Part shown: piece by piece, positions 53,709-61,907 of the stretch
Numbering within the stretch: position 1 is the stretch's first letter
How the letters are laid out: every line of letters starts with the position of its first letter
Source: Rhodanobacter sp. DHG33
Lineage (GTDB): Bacteria > Pseudomonadota > Gammaproteobacteria > Xanthomonadales > Rhodanobacteraceae
DNA: 64,000 nucleotides
Reading direction: 5' to 3'
NCBI RefSeq assembly: GCF_014843005.1
Contig: NZ_JACYXM010000010.1
Coordinates: 1-64,000, forward strand
Position numbers and translations under genes: made by a program
The notes under the pieces: generated by a model
The model's database searches: none
What the model saw: the letters and a program-made list of their open reading frames with translations, nothing else
What the model was told of the DNA's origin: nothing

Positions 53709-54527
53709 TTATCGCCCAGACGTGTCCTTGCGGATCGCCTCGACGGTGCGCGCCACGATGGCGTCGATGCCGAGCTGGCCCAGTGCCGCGCTGGAGCGGT
53801 GCGGGTCGCCGCCGTACACGCCGTCGGCGGTGCCAAGCTTCGGCGCGCTGCGCAGGCCGTCCAGCCGCACCATCTGCGGCGCCACCGCCAGTTGCAGCGA
53901 AGTGTCGGCCAGGCCCGCATGGGTGCCGATCTCGTCGTCGCGGATGCCGTGCTGGCGCAGGATCTGCGCGTAGCCGGTGGAACTCGCCTCGTAGTATTCC
54001 GGCGGCACGAAGGCGCGCGCCTGCGTGCCGGCCCATTGCTTGTTGAGCTGCGCCATCACGTGTTGCAGGTCCTTCTGGTAGCCGCCGTGGTCGCCGAGGA
54101 ACACGATGTTGCGGAAGCCGTGTACGGCAAAACTGTTGGCGGCCGATACCAGCAATTGTTCGAAGGTAGCGTCCGGGATGGTGATGGTGCCGGGGAAGCG
54201 CATGTGCGAGGTCGGCGGGCTGTAGCCGCCTTCGGGCACGTAGTCGACGGTGGGCGCCACCAGCGCATTGCCCAGCTTCTGCGCGATGCGCTCGGCCAGC
54301 ACCGTGGCGCGCCGGTTGTGCTTGCCCACCGCGATGTAGGGGCCGCTCTGCTCGGTGCCGCCGATGGGGATGATGAGGGTGGTCTTGCCGGCGTGGACCT
54401 GGTCGCGGATTTCGGTCCAGGTGAGGTCCTGCAGCTGCACGGTGGCGGGCGCCTGCGCGAAAGCGGCCTGCGCGGCGAACAGCAGCGCGGCGAATGCGAA
54501 GGCGCGTGGCAGAAAGCGTGATGGCAT
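53709..54527 (-). CDS. Exported creatininase-family amidohydrolase
   Basis: A 272-residue protein with a signal peptide (FAFAALLFAAQAAFAQAP), unusual for a family that is mostly cytoplasmic. The metal site is visible: IPIGGTEQSGPYIAVGKHNR (Glu, His), LGDHGGYQKDL (Asp, His) and DEIGTHAGLADTSLQL (Glu-x-x-x-His plus Ala/Ser loop). Creatininases open cyclic amides or cleave peptide maturation products (MftE trims mycofactocin precursors). The propeller gene lies 39 bp downstream and the dioxygenase 24 bp upstream, so an operon is likely. Confidence 0.88.
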   Translation of the reverse strand: MPSRFLPRAFAFAALLFAAQAAFAQAPATVQLQDLTWTEIRDQVHAGKTTLIIPIGGTEQSGPYIAVGKHNRRATVLAERIAQKLGNALVAPTVDYVPEGGYSPPTSHMRFPGTITIPDATFEQLLVSAANSFAVHGFRNIVFLGDHGGYQKDLQHVMAQLNKQWAGTQARAFVPPEYYEASSTGYAQILRQHGIRDDEIGTHAGLADTSLQLAVAPQMVRLDGLRSAPKLGTADGVYGGDPHRSSAALGQLGIDAIVARTVEAIRKDTSGR

Positions 54528-54551
54528 GGTGTTCCTTGGGTGGAATGGGGA

Positions 54552-55271
54552 TCAGGCGGCCTTGAACGTCACCACCAGCACGTCGCGGTGCGCGGCCTGT
54601 GCGGGGTCCTTCGGCACCACCGGCGTGACGCCGTGGAACACGCGGTGGTCGTCCAGCAGGGCCGCGTCGAAGGCGCGGGCGAGGGTGAACTGGCCGAGTT
54701 CGCTGCCGTCGGGCGCGTGGATGGTGGTGGTGCCGCGCTCGATGTTCTCGCGGTCGATCAGCAGCACCAGCACATAATCCACGCCATCGCGGTGCACGCC
54801 CTCGGGCGTGGGTTCGCCGGCCGCGTCGGCGCGCGCCTCGATGCGGAACTGGTGCACCTCGATGCGCCATTGGCGTACCTGCGGGGCCAGCGCGTCGAAG
54901 CGGTCGCGGCAGAACGCGAGGATGCGCCCGAGGCTGGCGCCGTCCGCGATGGCCGGTTCCACCGGTTCGAACCAGCGTTCGATGCCGCCCTGCAGGGCGT
55001 TGTAGGAGAGGCTCTGGTAGTGCGGCTGATCCGGTTCGCGGCGGATCGTGCCGGTGGCATCGGCGGCGAACACGGCGTGCCGGCGACGGCGGTGGCGCCC
55101 GCGTTCGGCGAGGTAGCGGTCGTCGCCCAGTGCGTTCCAGCTCGCGGCGAACACGGGCCAGTCGGCGAGCGTGGCCGCGTCGAGCAGGCCGCGCATGGCA
55201 TCGGCGGTGACGAAGGCGAAGCCGTCGAGCCGCAGGGCTGCGTGCAGATCGGAAGGGGTGGGGTGGTCCAT
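54552..55271 (-). CDS. 2-oxoglutarate/Fe(II) dioxygenase family protein (IDO-like)
   Basis: A 239-residue enzyme of the '2OG-Fe dioxygenase' family that includes bacterial isoleucine hydroxylase. The iron triad reads His160 and Asp162 in GVHRDGVDY and His213 in VFHGVTPV, with Arg229 (AHRDVLVVTF) to bind 2-oxoglutarate. No signal peptide. The expected reaction is hydroxylation of a free amino acid or derivative. It is the first gene of the trio with the creatininase and propeller. The 224 bp between its start and the met boxes (55272-55495) hold nothing further that I can support. Confidence 0.86.
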   Translation of the reverse strand: MDHPTPSDLHAALRLDGFAFVTADAMRGLLDAATLADWPVFAASWNALGDDRYLAERGRHRRRRHAVFAADATGTIRREPDQPHYQSLSYNALQGGIERWFEPVEPAIADGASLGRILAFCRDRFDALAPQVRQWRIEVHQFRIEARADAAGEPTPEGVHRDGVDYVLVLLIDRENIERGTTTIHAPDGSELGQFTLARAFDAALLDDHRVFHGVTPVVPKDPAQAAHRDVLVVTFKAA

Positions 55272-55495
55272 CCGTGCAAACTAGCAGTTTGCGCATGAAG
55301 CGGCACTGGCTGGTACGTGGCGGGATGCGGGCAAAACCGTTGCCTTGGCTGGAGAAGCCTTTCTCCAGGGAGGCTGCCGAGGGCGGTTCCGGTGTGCGGC
55401 GGCGGCATCCGTCTCCGCGTTCCGCGGACGGGGAGTGGCAGCCGTGTCGAACGTGCTTCTTAGGCACGCGAAGCATCCATGACGAATGGACATAT

Positions 55496-55519
55496 GAACG
55501 TCCAGACGTTTAGACGTCT
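55496..55519 (+). promoter_or_regulatory. Tandem 8-bp boxes resembling MetJ operators
   Basis: Three consecutive 8-mers read GAACGTCC, AGACGTTT and AGACGTCT; the last is the exact E. coli met-box consensus and the others match 5/8 or better. They abut the -35 box at 55521. A further near-palindromic pair GACATGTC-GACATGTC overlaps the -35 and spacer (55523-55538). Whether this organism has MetJ is not known from the window, so another SAM- or SAH-responsive regulator is possible. Confidence 0.5.
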
Positions 55520-55520
55520 A

Positions 55521-55549
55521 TTGACATGTCGACATGTCATATGCAGAAT
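55521..55549 (+). promoter_or_regulatory. metX operon promoter
   Basis: A perfect -35 TTGACA (55521-55526), a 17-bp spacer and -10 CAGAAT (55544-55549, 4/6 match including the key A and T). Transcription would start near 55555-55557, immediately before the first pairing base of the SAM-I aptamer at 55558, which strongly supports the call. Confidence 0.75.
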
Positions 55550-55557
55550 CCGTCGTA

Positions 55558-55666
55558 CTCATCGAGACCGGCTGAGGGACAGGCCCTTTGAAGCCGGGGC
55601 AACCTGCGGAATGTTCCGCGACGGTGCCAACTCCTGCGGTGGTGCTTAGGCACACCGGCAGATGGG
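55558..55666 (+). ncRNA. SAM-I (S-box) riboswitch upstream of metX
   Basis: The conserved S-box core is present in order: CTCATCGAGA (P1 and start of P2), TGAGGGAC, GGCCC with TTTGAAGCC, GGGCAACC, then GGTGCCAACTCC and a P4 hairpin. P1 closes with GATGGG at 55661-55666. S-adenosylmethionine binding would stabilise this fold and shut down the methionine operon that follows. SAM-I riboswitches upstream of metX are known in Xanthomonadales. The expression platform is probably the RBS-masking hairpin at 55708-55743. Confidence 0.9.
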
Positions 55667-55707
55667 CAGCTTGCGCAGCGGCGTCGTGCCGCATTCGCGC
55701 GGGGCTC

Positions 55708-55743
55708 CTCTCCGGCATCCGCAGGACGATGCCGAACGGAGAG
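55708..55743 (+). promoter_or_regulatory. Hairpin masking the metX ribosome-binding site
   Basis: CTCTCCGGCATC (55708-55719) can pair with GATGCC (55728-55733) and, past a 4-base bulge, with GGAGAG (55738-55743). GGAGAG is the Shine-Dalgarno sequence four bases before the metX ATG. No T-run follows, so control is more likely translational than by termination. Confidence 0.6.
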
Positions 55744-55747
55744 ACGC

Positions 55748-56764
55748 ATGAGCCAGCCGCAGCCCGAAACCTGTACTCCCTGTACCACCGAGGTGGTCGG
55801 CCTGTCCGTGGCGCCGCGCGCGCTGGGTGCGCAGCGCAGCACGCGGCGGCTGTCGCTCAGCCCGAAGTACGGCAAGGGTGCGTGTGCGGCCGATGTGCAC
55901 TACCTGTGGTGCGGTGCGCCGGATGCGCCAACGGTGATCGTGCAGGGCGGGATTTCCGCGAATCGCGACGTTACCGCGCCGGCTGGCGCCGCACCGGGCT
56001 GGTGGCAGCCGCTGGTGGCCGAGGATGCGGCGATCGATCTCGCCCGTTTCCGCGTGCTGGCCATCGACTGGCTCACTCCGGCGGATCTGGGCGCCGCCAC
56101 CGTCTCCAGCGAAGACCAGGCTGACGCACTGGCTGTCCTGCTCGACGCGCTGGGCATCGTCAAGGCGCATGCCTTCGTGGGTTCGTCCTACGGTGCGATG
56201 GTGGGCCTGGCCTTCGCCGCGCGACATGCGCAGCGCGTCGATCGCCTGGTGCTGCTGGCCGGCGCGCACCGCGCCCATCCGCTTTCCACCGCGCAGCGCA
56301 GTGTGCAGCGCGGCATCGTGCGCCTGGGCCAGTCCAGCGGACAGTTGGACGAGGCGCTGGCGCTGGCGCGGCAGCTCGCCATCACCACCTATCGCGGTAG
56401 CGCCGAATTCGGCCGTCGCTTCGCTGGCGAGGCGGAATGGCGCGGCGAGCGCTTCCACTTCCCGGTCGAGGATTACCTCGAGCATCAGGGTCGCCGCTTC
56501 GTGGAACGCTTCGATGCCGACCGCTTCCTGGCACTGTCCGAATCCATCGACCTGCACGACGTGAAGCCCGAGCAGGTGCCGCTGCCGACCACGCTGATCG
56601 GCTTTCCGTCGGATCGCCTGGTGCCGCTGGCCGATCTCTGCGAACTGCAGCGCCGCCTGCGCGGCCCGGCCACGCTCGAAGTGGTGGAGTCGCCCTACGG
56701 CCACGATGCCTTCCTCAAGGAGCCGGAGCAACTTGCGCCATTGCTGCGCGAAGCCCTGCGCTGA
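55748..56764 (+). CDS. metX: Homoserine O-acyltransferase MetX (probably succinyl-)
   Basis: A 338-residue alpha/beta-hydrolase-fold acyltransferase for the first committed step of methionine synthesis. Nucleophile Ser147 is in FVGSSYGAMVG; the acid/base pair is in GFPSDRLVPL (Asp) and SPYGHDAFLKE (His). Members of this fold use acetyl- or succinyl-CoA and cannot be told apart by eye; the next gene's type and the lineage favour succinyl. Some Xanthomonadales MetX homologues act on serine, but the metB-hom context argues for homoserine. Controlled by the SAM-I riboswitch. Confidence 0.88.
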   Translation: MSQPQPETCTPCTTEVVGLSVAPRALGAQRSTRRLSLSPKYGKGACAADVHYLWCGAPDAPTVIVQGGISANRDVTAPAGAAPGWWQPLVAEDAAIDLARFRVLAIDWLTPADLGAATVSSEDQADALAVLLDALGIVKAHAFVGSSYGAMVGLAFAARHAQRVDRLVLLAGAHRAHPLSTAQRSVQRGIVRLGQSSGQLDEALALARQLAITTYRGSAEFGRRFAGEAEWRGERFHFPVEDYLEHQGRRFVERFDADRFLALSESIDLHDVKPEQVPLPTTLIGFPSDRLVPLADLCELQRRLRGPATLEVVESPYGHDAFLKEPEQLAPLLREALR

Positions 56765-56811
56765 ACCCTCACGACAACGCACAACTTTTATTCGGATTTC
56801 GGGAGAACCCC

Positions 56812-58002
56812 ATGAGCGAGAACACGGCTTCCAGCACCCGCGCGGTGCGCGCCGGCATCGAGAGCGACACCCAGCACGGCGCGGTGGTTCCGCCGCTGCA
56901 TCTCTCGACCAACTACAGCTTCGAGGGTTTCGGCCGCAAGCGCACCTACGACTATTCGCGCAGCGGCAATCCCACGCGCGACCTGCTGGCGAACGCGCTG
57001 GCCGAACTGGAGCAGGGCGCGGGCGCCGTGGTCACCGCCAGCGGCATGGCCGCGGTGGCGCTGGCACTGGAGCTGGTGCCGGCCGGCGCCACGGTGTTGG
57101 CCGCGCATGACTGCTACGGCGGTACGTGGCGCATCCTCGACGCCTGGGCGAAGAAGGGCCGCTTCGCGGTGCAGTTCGCCGATCTCACCGATCCCGCGGC
57201 GCTGGCCATCGGCCTCGCCGCCAAGCCCGCGCTGGTGTGGGTGGAAACGCCGTCCAACCCGCTGCTGCGCATCACCGACATCCGCCACGTGGCGCAGGCC
57301 GCGCACGCCGCGGGCGCGCTGGTGGTGGTGGACAACACCTTCCTCTCGCCCGCCCTGCAACAACCGTTGGCGCTGGGCGCCGACGTGGTGGTGCACTCCA
57401 CCACCAAGTACATCAATGGCCACAGCGACGTGGTGGGCGGCGCCGTAGTGGCGCGCACGCCGGAGCTGGCCGAGCAGCTCAAGTGGTGGGGCAACTGCAA
57501 CGGCCTCACCGGCGCGCCGTTCGACAGCTACCTCACCCTGCGCGGCCTGCGCACGCTGGGCGTGCGCCTGCGCCAGCACCAGGAAAACGCCGAACGCATC
57601 GCCACGCATCTGGACGGCCATGCCGCCGTGCGCAAGGTGTACTACCCCGGTCTCGCGTCCAACCCGTACCACGCGCTGGCCGCGCGCCAGCAGCAGGGCT
57701 TCGGTGCGATGCTCAGCTTCGAGCTCGACGGCGACGAGTCGCAGATCGCCGCCTTCGTCGATGGCTTGGAGTATTTCTCGCTGGCCGAATCGCTGGGCGG
57801 CGTGGAAAGCCTGATCGCGCATCCGGCCACCATGACCCACGCCGCGATGGCGCCGGAAGCGCGCCGCAAGGCCGGCATCGCCGACACTCTGCTGCGCGTG
57901 TCGGTGGGCATCGAGGACGGCGACGATCTGCTGCGCGACCTCGATGCCGCCCTGGCGCGCGCCGTGGCCGCCGGCAAATCCAAACGTGCGGTGGGTGCAT
58001 GA
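56812..58002 (+). CDS. metB: Cystathionine gamma-synthase (or O-succinylhomoserine sulfhydrylase)
   Basis: A 396-residue PLP enzyme of the Cys/Met-metabolism family. The cofactor Lys199 lies in VVHSTTKYINGHSDVVGG, with YDYSRSGNPTRDLL and VVTASGMAAVALALEL near the phosphate site and VETPSNPLLRITDI. It condenses acylhomoserine with cysteine (or sulfide). It starts 47 bp after metX with GGGAGAA upstream and overlaps hom by 4 bp (ATGA), so the three genes form one operon. Confidence 0.9.
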   Translation: MSENTASSTRAVRAGIESDTQHGAVVPPLHLSTNYSFEGFGRKRTYDYSRSGNPTRDLLANALAELEQGAGAVVTASGMAAVALALELVPAGATVLAAHDCYGGTWRILDAWAKKGRFAVQFADLTDPAALAIGLAAKPALVWVETPSNPLLRITDIRHVAQAAHAAGALVVVDNTFLSPALQQPLALGADVVVHSTTKYINGHSDVVGGAVVARTPELAEQLKWWGNCNGLTGAPFDSYLTLRGLRTLGVRLRQHQENAERIATHLDGHAAVRKVYYPGLASNPYHALAARQQQGFGAMLSFELDGDESQIAAFVDGLEYFSLAESLGGVESLIAHPATMTHAAMAPEARRKAGIADTLLRVSVGIEDGDDLLRDLDAALARAVAAGKSKRAVGA

Positions 58003-59081
58003 GCGCGGTGCTGGCCGAAGCCGCGCCCGTGGCGGCACACGAGGCGGCACCCGCCATCGCCGTGGTGCTGCTCGGCACGGGCGTCGTCGGTGGCGCCTTC
58101 CTCAAGCTGCTGAATACGCCCGCCGCTGCATCGCTGCGGCTGGTGGGCGCGGCCAACTCGCGCCGCCAGCAGACCGAGCCCGCGAAGCTCGCCGAGCGCA
58201 ACCTGCGCGAGCAGCTGAAGAGCACCGGCGCGCAGCGCGACGACGCGGCTCTGCTCGCCGCGCTGGCCGCCAGCGCCGCGCCGACCAAGGTGATCGTGGA
58301 CGCCACCGCCAGCGCCGCACTGGCCGCGCGCCATGCGGAGTGGCTGGCGCACGGCTACCACGTGGTCACCGCCAACAAGTCCCTGGGCGGTGGCGAGCTG
58401 CCGGGCTGGCGCGCGCTGCAGGCCGCATTGGCCAACGGCGCGCGCTACGGCGACTCCGCCACCGTGGGCGCGGGCCTGCCGGTGCTTTCCACGCTGCGCC
58501 GCCTGCGCCAGTGCGGCGACGCGTTGCTCACGCTGGAAGGCGTGTTCTCCGGTTCGCTCAGCTATCTGTTCAACAGTTACGACGGCAGCCGCCCGTTCTC
58601 CGCGCTGCTGCGCGAGGCGCGCGAGCACGGCTACACCGAACCCGATCCGCGCGCCGACCTTTCGGGCGAGGACGTGGCGCGCAAGCTGCTGATCATCGCC
58701 CGCAACGCCGGCTTCGCGCTGGGCTGGGACGAGGTGCAGGTGGAAAGCCTGGTGCCCGAGCCGCTGCGCGCGCTGGACACCGAGCAGTTCCTTGCCCGGC
58801 TCGAGGAACTCGACGAGCCGCTCGCCGCCCTTCATGCCGAGGCCAAGTCGCGCGGCAACGTGCTGCGCTTCCTCGCTCGCCTCAACCAGCGCGGCCGCGC
58901 CCGCGTGGGCCTGGTCGAAGTGGCCGCCGACCATCCTGCCGCGCGCCTGTACGGCACCGACAACCAGTTCGCGCTCACCACCACGCGCTACCACACCCAG
59001 CCGCTGGTGATTCAAGGGCCGGGCGCGGGCCCCGAGGTCACCGCGCAGGCGCTGCTGGGCGACGTGCTGGCCCTGGGTTGA
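57999..59081 (+). CDS. hom: Homoserine dehydrogenase, monofunctional, no ACT domain
   Basis: A 360-residue NAD(P)-dependent enzyme making homoserine from aspartate semialdehyde. The Rossmann motif is VVLLGTGVVGGAFLKLL; VVTANKSLGGGELPG, YGDSATVGAGLPVLSTLRRL and GVFSGSLSYLFN are the catalytic and substrate segments; EPDPRADLSGEDVARKLLII is the family signature. It lacks both the aspartokinase part of ThrA and a C-terminal ACT domain, so feedback by threonine is not expected here. Control then falls on the SAM switch. Start overlaps the metB stop. Confidence 0.92.
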   Translation: MSAVLAEAAPVAAHEAAPAIAVVLLGTGVVGGAFLKLLNTPAAASLRLVGAANSRRQQTEPAKLAERNLREQLKSTGAQRDDAALLAALAASAAPTKVIVDATASAALAARHAEWLAHGYHVVTANKSLGGGELPGWRALQAALANGARYGDSATVGAGLPVLSTLRRLRQCGDALLTLEGVFSGSLSYLFNSYDGSRPFSALLREAREHGYTEPDPRADLSGEDVARKLLIIARNAGFALGWDEVQVESLVPEPLRALDTEQFLARLEELDEPLAALHAEAKSRGNVLRFLARLNQRGRARVGLVEVAADHPAARLYGTDNQFALTTTRYHTQPLVIQGPGAGPEVTAQALLGDVLALG

Positions 59082-59171
59082 GATATTGCGGGAGCGCGCG
59101 CATCCCGCGGGCAACCGTCTCGACTCTTTGCCCTTTGCTCCGGCCTGCATCGGAGCGAAGGACGCGCGTGG

Positions 59172-59828
59172 TCATGCCACCTGCGCCTTCGGCACGAACT
59201 GCAGGTACGGTTCCGCCTCGCGCAAGGCGCGGGCGAAGGACGGACGCTCCATCAACCGTTGCCGGTAGGCGGCGACATGCGGAAAGTCGTCCACCGGCTC
59301 CGCCCACGCGGAATAGAACAGCGGCGGCGCCGCCGCGCAGTCGGCCATGGTGAAGGTGTCGCCCGTGGCCCAGGTGCGCTCCTGCATTTCCTGCTCGAGC
59401 AGCGCATAGGCGGTGCGCAGCTGCGCGCGTGCCTGCTCCACGCCCAGCGTGTCGTGGCTGCCTTCGGGCCGCATGCGGTCGGTGATGATCTTCTGCGTGG
59501 GCACGTGCAGGTACAGGTCGAAGAAGCGGTCGCGTTCGCGCACGTTCAACGCGGCCTGCGCGCCGATGGGCAGCAAGGCCGCAGGCCCCGGATAGTGCAA
59601 TTCCAGGTACTCGATGATGATGCTGGACTCCGGCACGGTACGGTCGCGCATTTCGTCGCGCAGCACCGGGAAGCGCAGGATCGGCCAGACCTTGCGGAAA
59701 TCCTCGCGCGAGGCTTCGTCGTCCAGCCGCACGATGTGCGGTTCGAAAGGGGTGCCGTTCTCGTACAGTGCGATCAGCACCTTGTGGCAGAACGAGGACA
59801 GCGGGTGCATGTAGAGATGCAGATTCAT
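59172..59828 (-). CDS. Glutathione S-transferase family protein
   Basis: A 218-residue protein with an N-terminal thioredoxin-like domain (LYMHPLSSFCHKVLIALYEN, with the cis-Pro region RFPVLRD and the ES pair in VPESSIIIEYLE). A helical C-terminal domain follows (ATGDTFTMADCAAAPPLFYS). The SSFCHK motif supplies a Ser or Cys for glutathione. GGGAG lies eight bases before the ATG. Substrate unknown. Confidence 0.88.
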   Translation of the reverse strand: MNLHLYMHPLSSFCHKVLIALYENGTPFEPHIVRLDDEASREDFRKVWPILRFPVLRDEMRDRTVPESSIIIEYLELHYPGPAALLPIGAQAALNVRERDRFFDLYLHVPTQKIITDRMRPEGSHDTLGVEQARAQLRTAYALLEQEMQERTWATGDTFTMADCAAAPPLFYSAWAEPVDDFPHVAAYRQRLMERPSFARALREAEPYLQFVPKAQVA

Positions 59829-60017
59829 CGATGACTCCCTGATGGTTTTCCGATCGATCGAGGCGCATGAGCGGCCTCTTGTCACCACGACGAACGGGCG
59901 AGGGAATTTTCGACAACGCGGAGGATGGTTGGTGCGATGCGGCTCCTGACTCGGTGACAGAGCCGAAGTGGACGGGTTCTCCGGAGGCTTGCAAGCGCGC
60001 CTGGCCCGAGGCCCAGG

Positions 60018-60998
60018 TCAGCCTGCCACGCGGCCGCCGTCCGCCTCGGCGATCGACACCGGCACGGGTTTGACGCGCACGGCCAGCACCACTCCGGCCA
60101 CCAGCAGGGCGATGCCGAGCAGGGCCGATGGCGCGGGCATCCGATGGCGCAGCACGAAGGCATACGCCAGCGCAGCCAGCGTCTCGAACACGATCAGCTG
60201 CCCCACCAGCGCCGTGGGCAGGCGCTGGCTGGCTTCGTTCCAGCACAGCGTGCCCAGCCACGAAGCGAACAGACCGATGGCCGCCATCAGGCAGACGAAC
60301 AGCGTGGGGTGCGGTCCCAGCGGCATCGGGAATGCGCTGCCGCCGGCTTTCATCGTGCCCCACACGACGGCATAGCCCAGCGCGGCCAGCGGCAGCATCG
60401 CCACGCCCTGCGCCGTGGCCCAGGCGCGCGGGTTGCGGTCGGGGTGATGGCGCAGCCAGTCGGCGTTGCGCAGCGGATACCAGGTCCAGCAGGCCACGGC
60501 GCCGCAGGCGAACAGCGCGCCGGAGGCATAGCGCGCCAGGCCGCCCTGCGCGTGGCGCAACGCGGCCAGCTCGGCGTGGTTCACGCTGGCGATGCCGGCG
60601 ACGATCAGCAGCAGCGGCGGCGCCAGCCGCCGCCACGGCAATCGGCCGTCGCGGCGGCCATTGCGCAGGTTGGCGGCGATGGCGATGACCACCGGCAGGG
60701 TGCCGACGATCATCGTGGGCAACGGTGCGCCGGCGCGCTGGATGGCGCTGGCCAGGCACAGGTAGTACAGCAGGTTGCCGATCGCGACGAGCTTGAGCGC
60801 CTCGATCCAGTCGGCGCGGGTCAGCTGGCGCAAGGCTCCGCGGTGCAGCCACGCCAGCGGCAGCGCGATCAGGCCGAAGGCGAGGTAGCGCGCCACCGAC
60901 TGCAGCGCCGGCGGGTAATCCGGCAGCAGCAAGGGAGCGACGAAGACCATGCCCCACATCAGGCCGGCCACGAGTGCGTAGAGGGTTCCCTTCAACAT
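60018..60998 (-). CDS. EamA-family (DMT) transporter
   Basis: A 326-residue transporter with ten membrane helices in two EamA repeats (LYALVAGLMWGMVFVAPLLL begins the first, GALFACGAVACWTWYPLRNA the second). Such proteins export amino acids or other metabolites. An AraC regulator gene lies 46 bp upstream on the same strand, so the two probably form a regulator-exporter pair. Confidence 0.86.
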   Translation of the reverse strand: MLKGTLYALVAGLMWGMVFVAPLLLPDYPPALQSVARYLAFGLIALPLAWLHRGALRQLTRADWIEALKLVAIGNLLYYLCLASAIQRAGAPLPTMIVGTLPVVIAIAANLRNGRRDGRLPWRRLAPPLLLIVAGIASVNHAELAALRHAQGGLARYASGALFACGAVACWTWYPLRNADWLRHHPDRNPRAWATAQGVAMLPLAALGYAVVWGTMKAGGSAFPMPLGPHPTLFVCLMAAIGLFASWLGTLCWNEASQRLPTALVGQLIVFETLAALAYAFVLRHRMPAPSALLGIALLVAGVVLAVRVKPVPVSIAEADGGRVAG

Positions 60999-61044
60999 GC
61001 CTGCAGCATGACGCGTCGCGATGCGTCCGTCTTGAAGCAGATTG

Positions 61045-61881
61045 CTACGGACGGAGCCGGGCTCCCACCTGGCGCTGGTAGCGCGCCGGCGTCACGCCGT
61101 AGCGCCGCGCGAAGGCGCGGGTGAGGTGGGCCTGGTCGCTGAGGCCGGTGGCAGCCGCCACCTGGGCCGGCGGTTCGCCCGCGTCGAGCAGGCGTTTGGC
61201 GCGGGACAGCCGCAGCGCCATCAGCATCTGCTGTGGCGTGGCGTCATGCTGGGCGCGGAACTGGCGCAGGAAATGGAACGGGCTGAGTCCGGCCACGGCG
61301 GCCAGCTGGTCGAGGCTGAGGCGCTCGGCCAGGTGCGCATGCAGGTAGTCGATCACCGGTGCGAAGCGGATCGCCGCCTGCGCGGGAGCCGGTCGCGGCA
61401 CGCGGGCATGCGTGCGGAAGCGGTCGAGCAGCACGGCGAGCAGGCTGTCGAAGGCTATCGGTTCGTCGGCCTGCCAGAGTGCGTCGAGCAAGGCGGTGAC
61501 TTCGCGCGTGCCGGCCTGGTCGGCGCGCACGGCCTGGTCGAACCACCAGTCGGGCTCGCCGGTGACCTGTGCAGCCAGTGCCGGATCGATGTAGATCATG
61601 CGGTAGCGCCAGCCACCCGCGGTCTCGGCGCTGCCGGTGTGCAGCTCGCCGGCGTGCATCATCACCAGCGAATCGGGCGGCGCCAGATGCTCGGCGCCGC
61701 GATAGCGGAACCGCTCCACGCCGGACTCGATCGCGCCCAGCCCGAAGCCGTCGTGGCAGTGCAGTTCGAAGGCATGCCGCACGATGTGCGCGCGATAGAG
61801 CTCCACGCCGGCGTGGTGCGGCGGATGCCGGAACTGCGCCCTGTCGGCGGAATGATCGAACTGGCCGGGTACGCCTTGCAT
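61045..61881 (-). CDS. AraC-family transcriptional regulator
   Basis: A 278-residue regulator with an N-terminal AraC-type cupin (ELHCHDGFGLGAIESGVERF, LVMMHAGELHTGS). Two helix-turn-helix units are at the C-terminus (LSLDQLAAVAGLSPFHFLRQ and PPAQVAAATGLSDQAHLTRA, ending FARRYGVTPARYQRQ). It likely senses an amino acid or related compound and controls the downstream EamA exporter. Start at 61881 chosen at the first ATG before the cupin. Confidence 0.88.
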   Translation of the reverse strand: MQGVPGQFDHSADRAQFRHPPHHAGVELYRAHIVRHAFELHCHDGFGLGAIESGVERFRYRGAEHLAPPDSLVMMHAGELHTGSAETAGGWRYRMIYIDPALAAQVTGEPDWWFDQAVRADQAGTREVTALLDALWQADEPIAFDSLLAVLLDRFRTHARVPRPAPAQAAIRFAPVIDYLHAHLAERLSLDQLAAVAGLSPFHFLRQFRAQHDATPQQMLMALRLSRAKRLLDAGEPPAQVAAATGLSDQAHLTRAFARRYGVTPARYQRQVGARLRP

Positions 61882-61907
61882 GCGGCGATGATGGCACGCC
61901 GCGGGCT

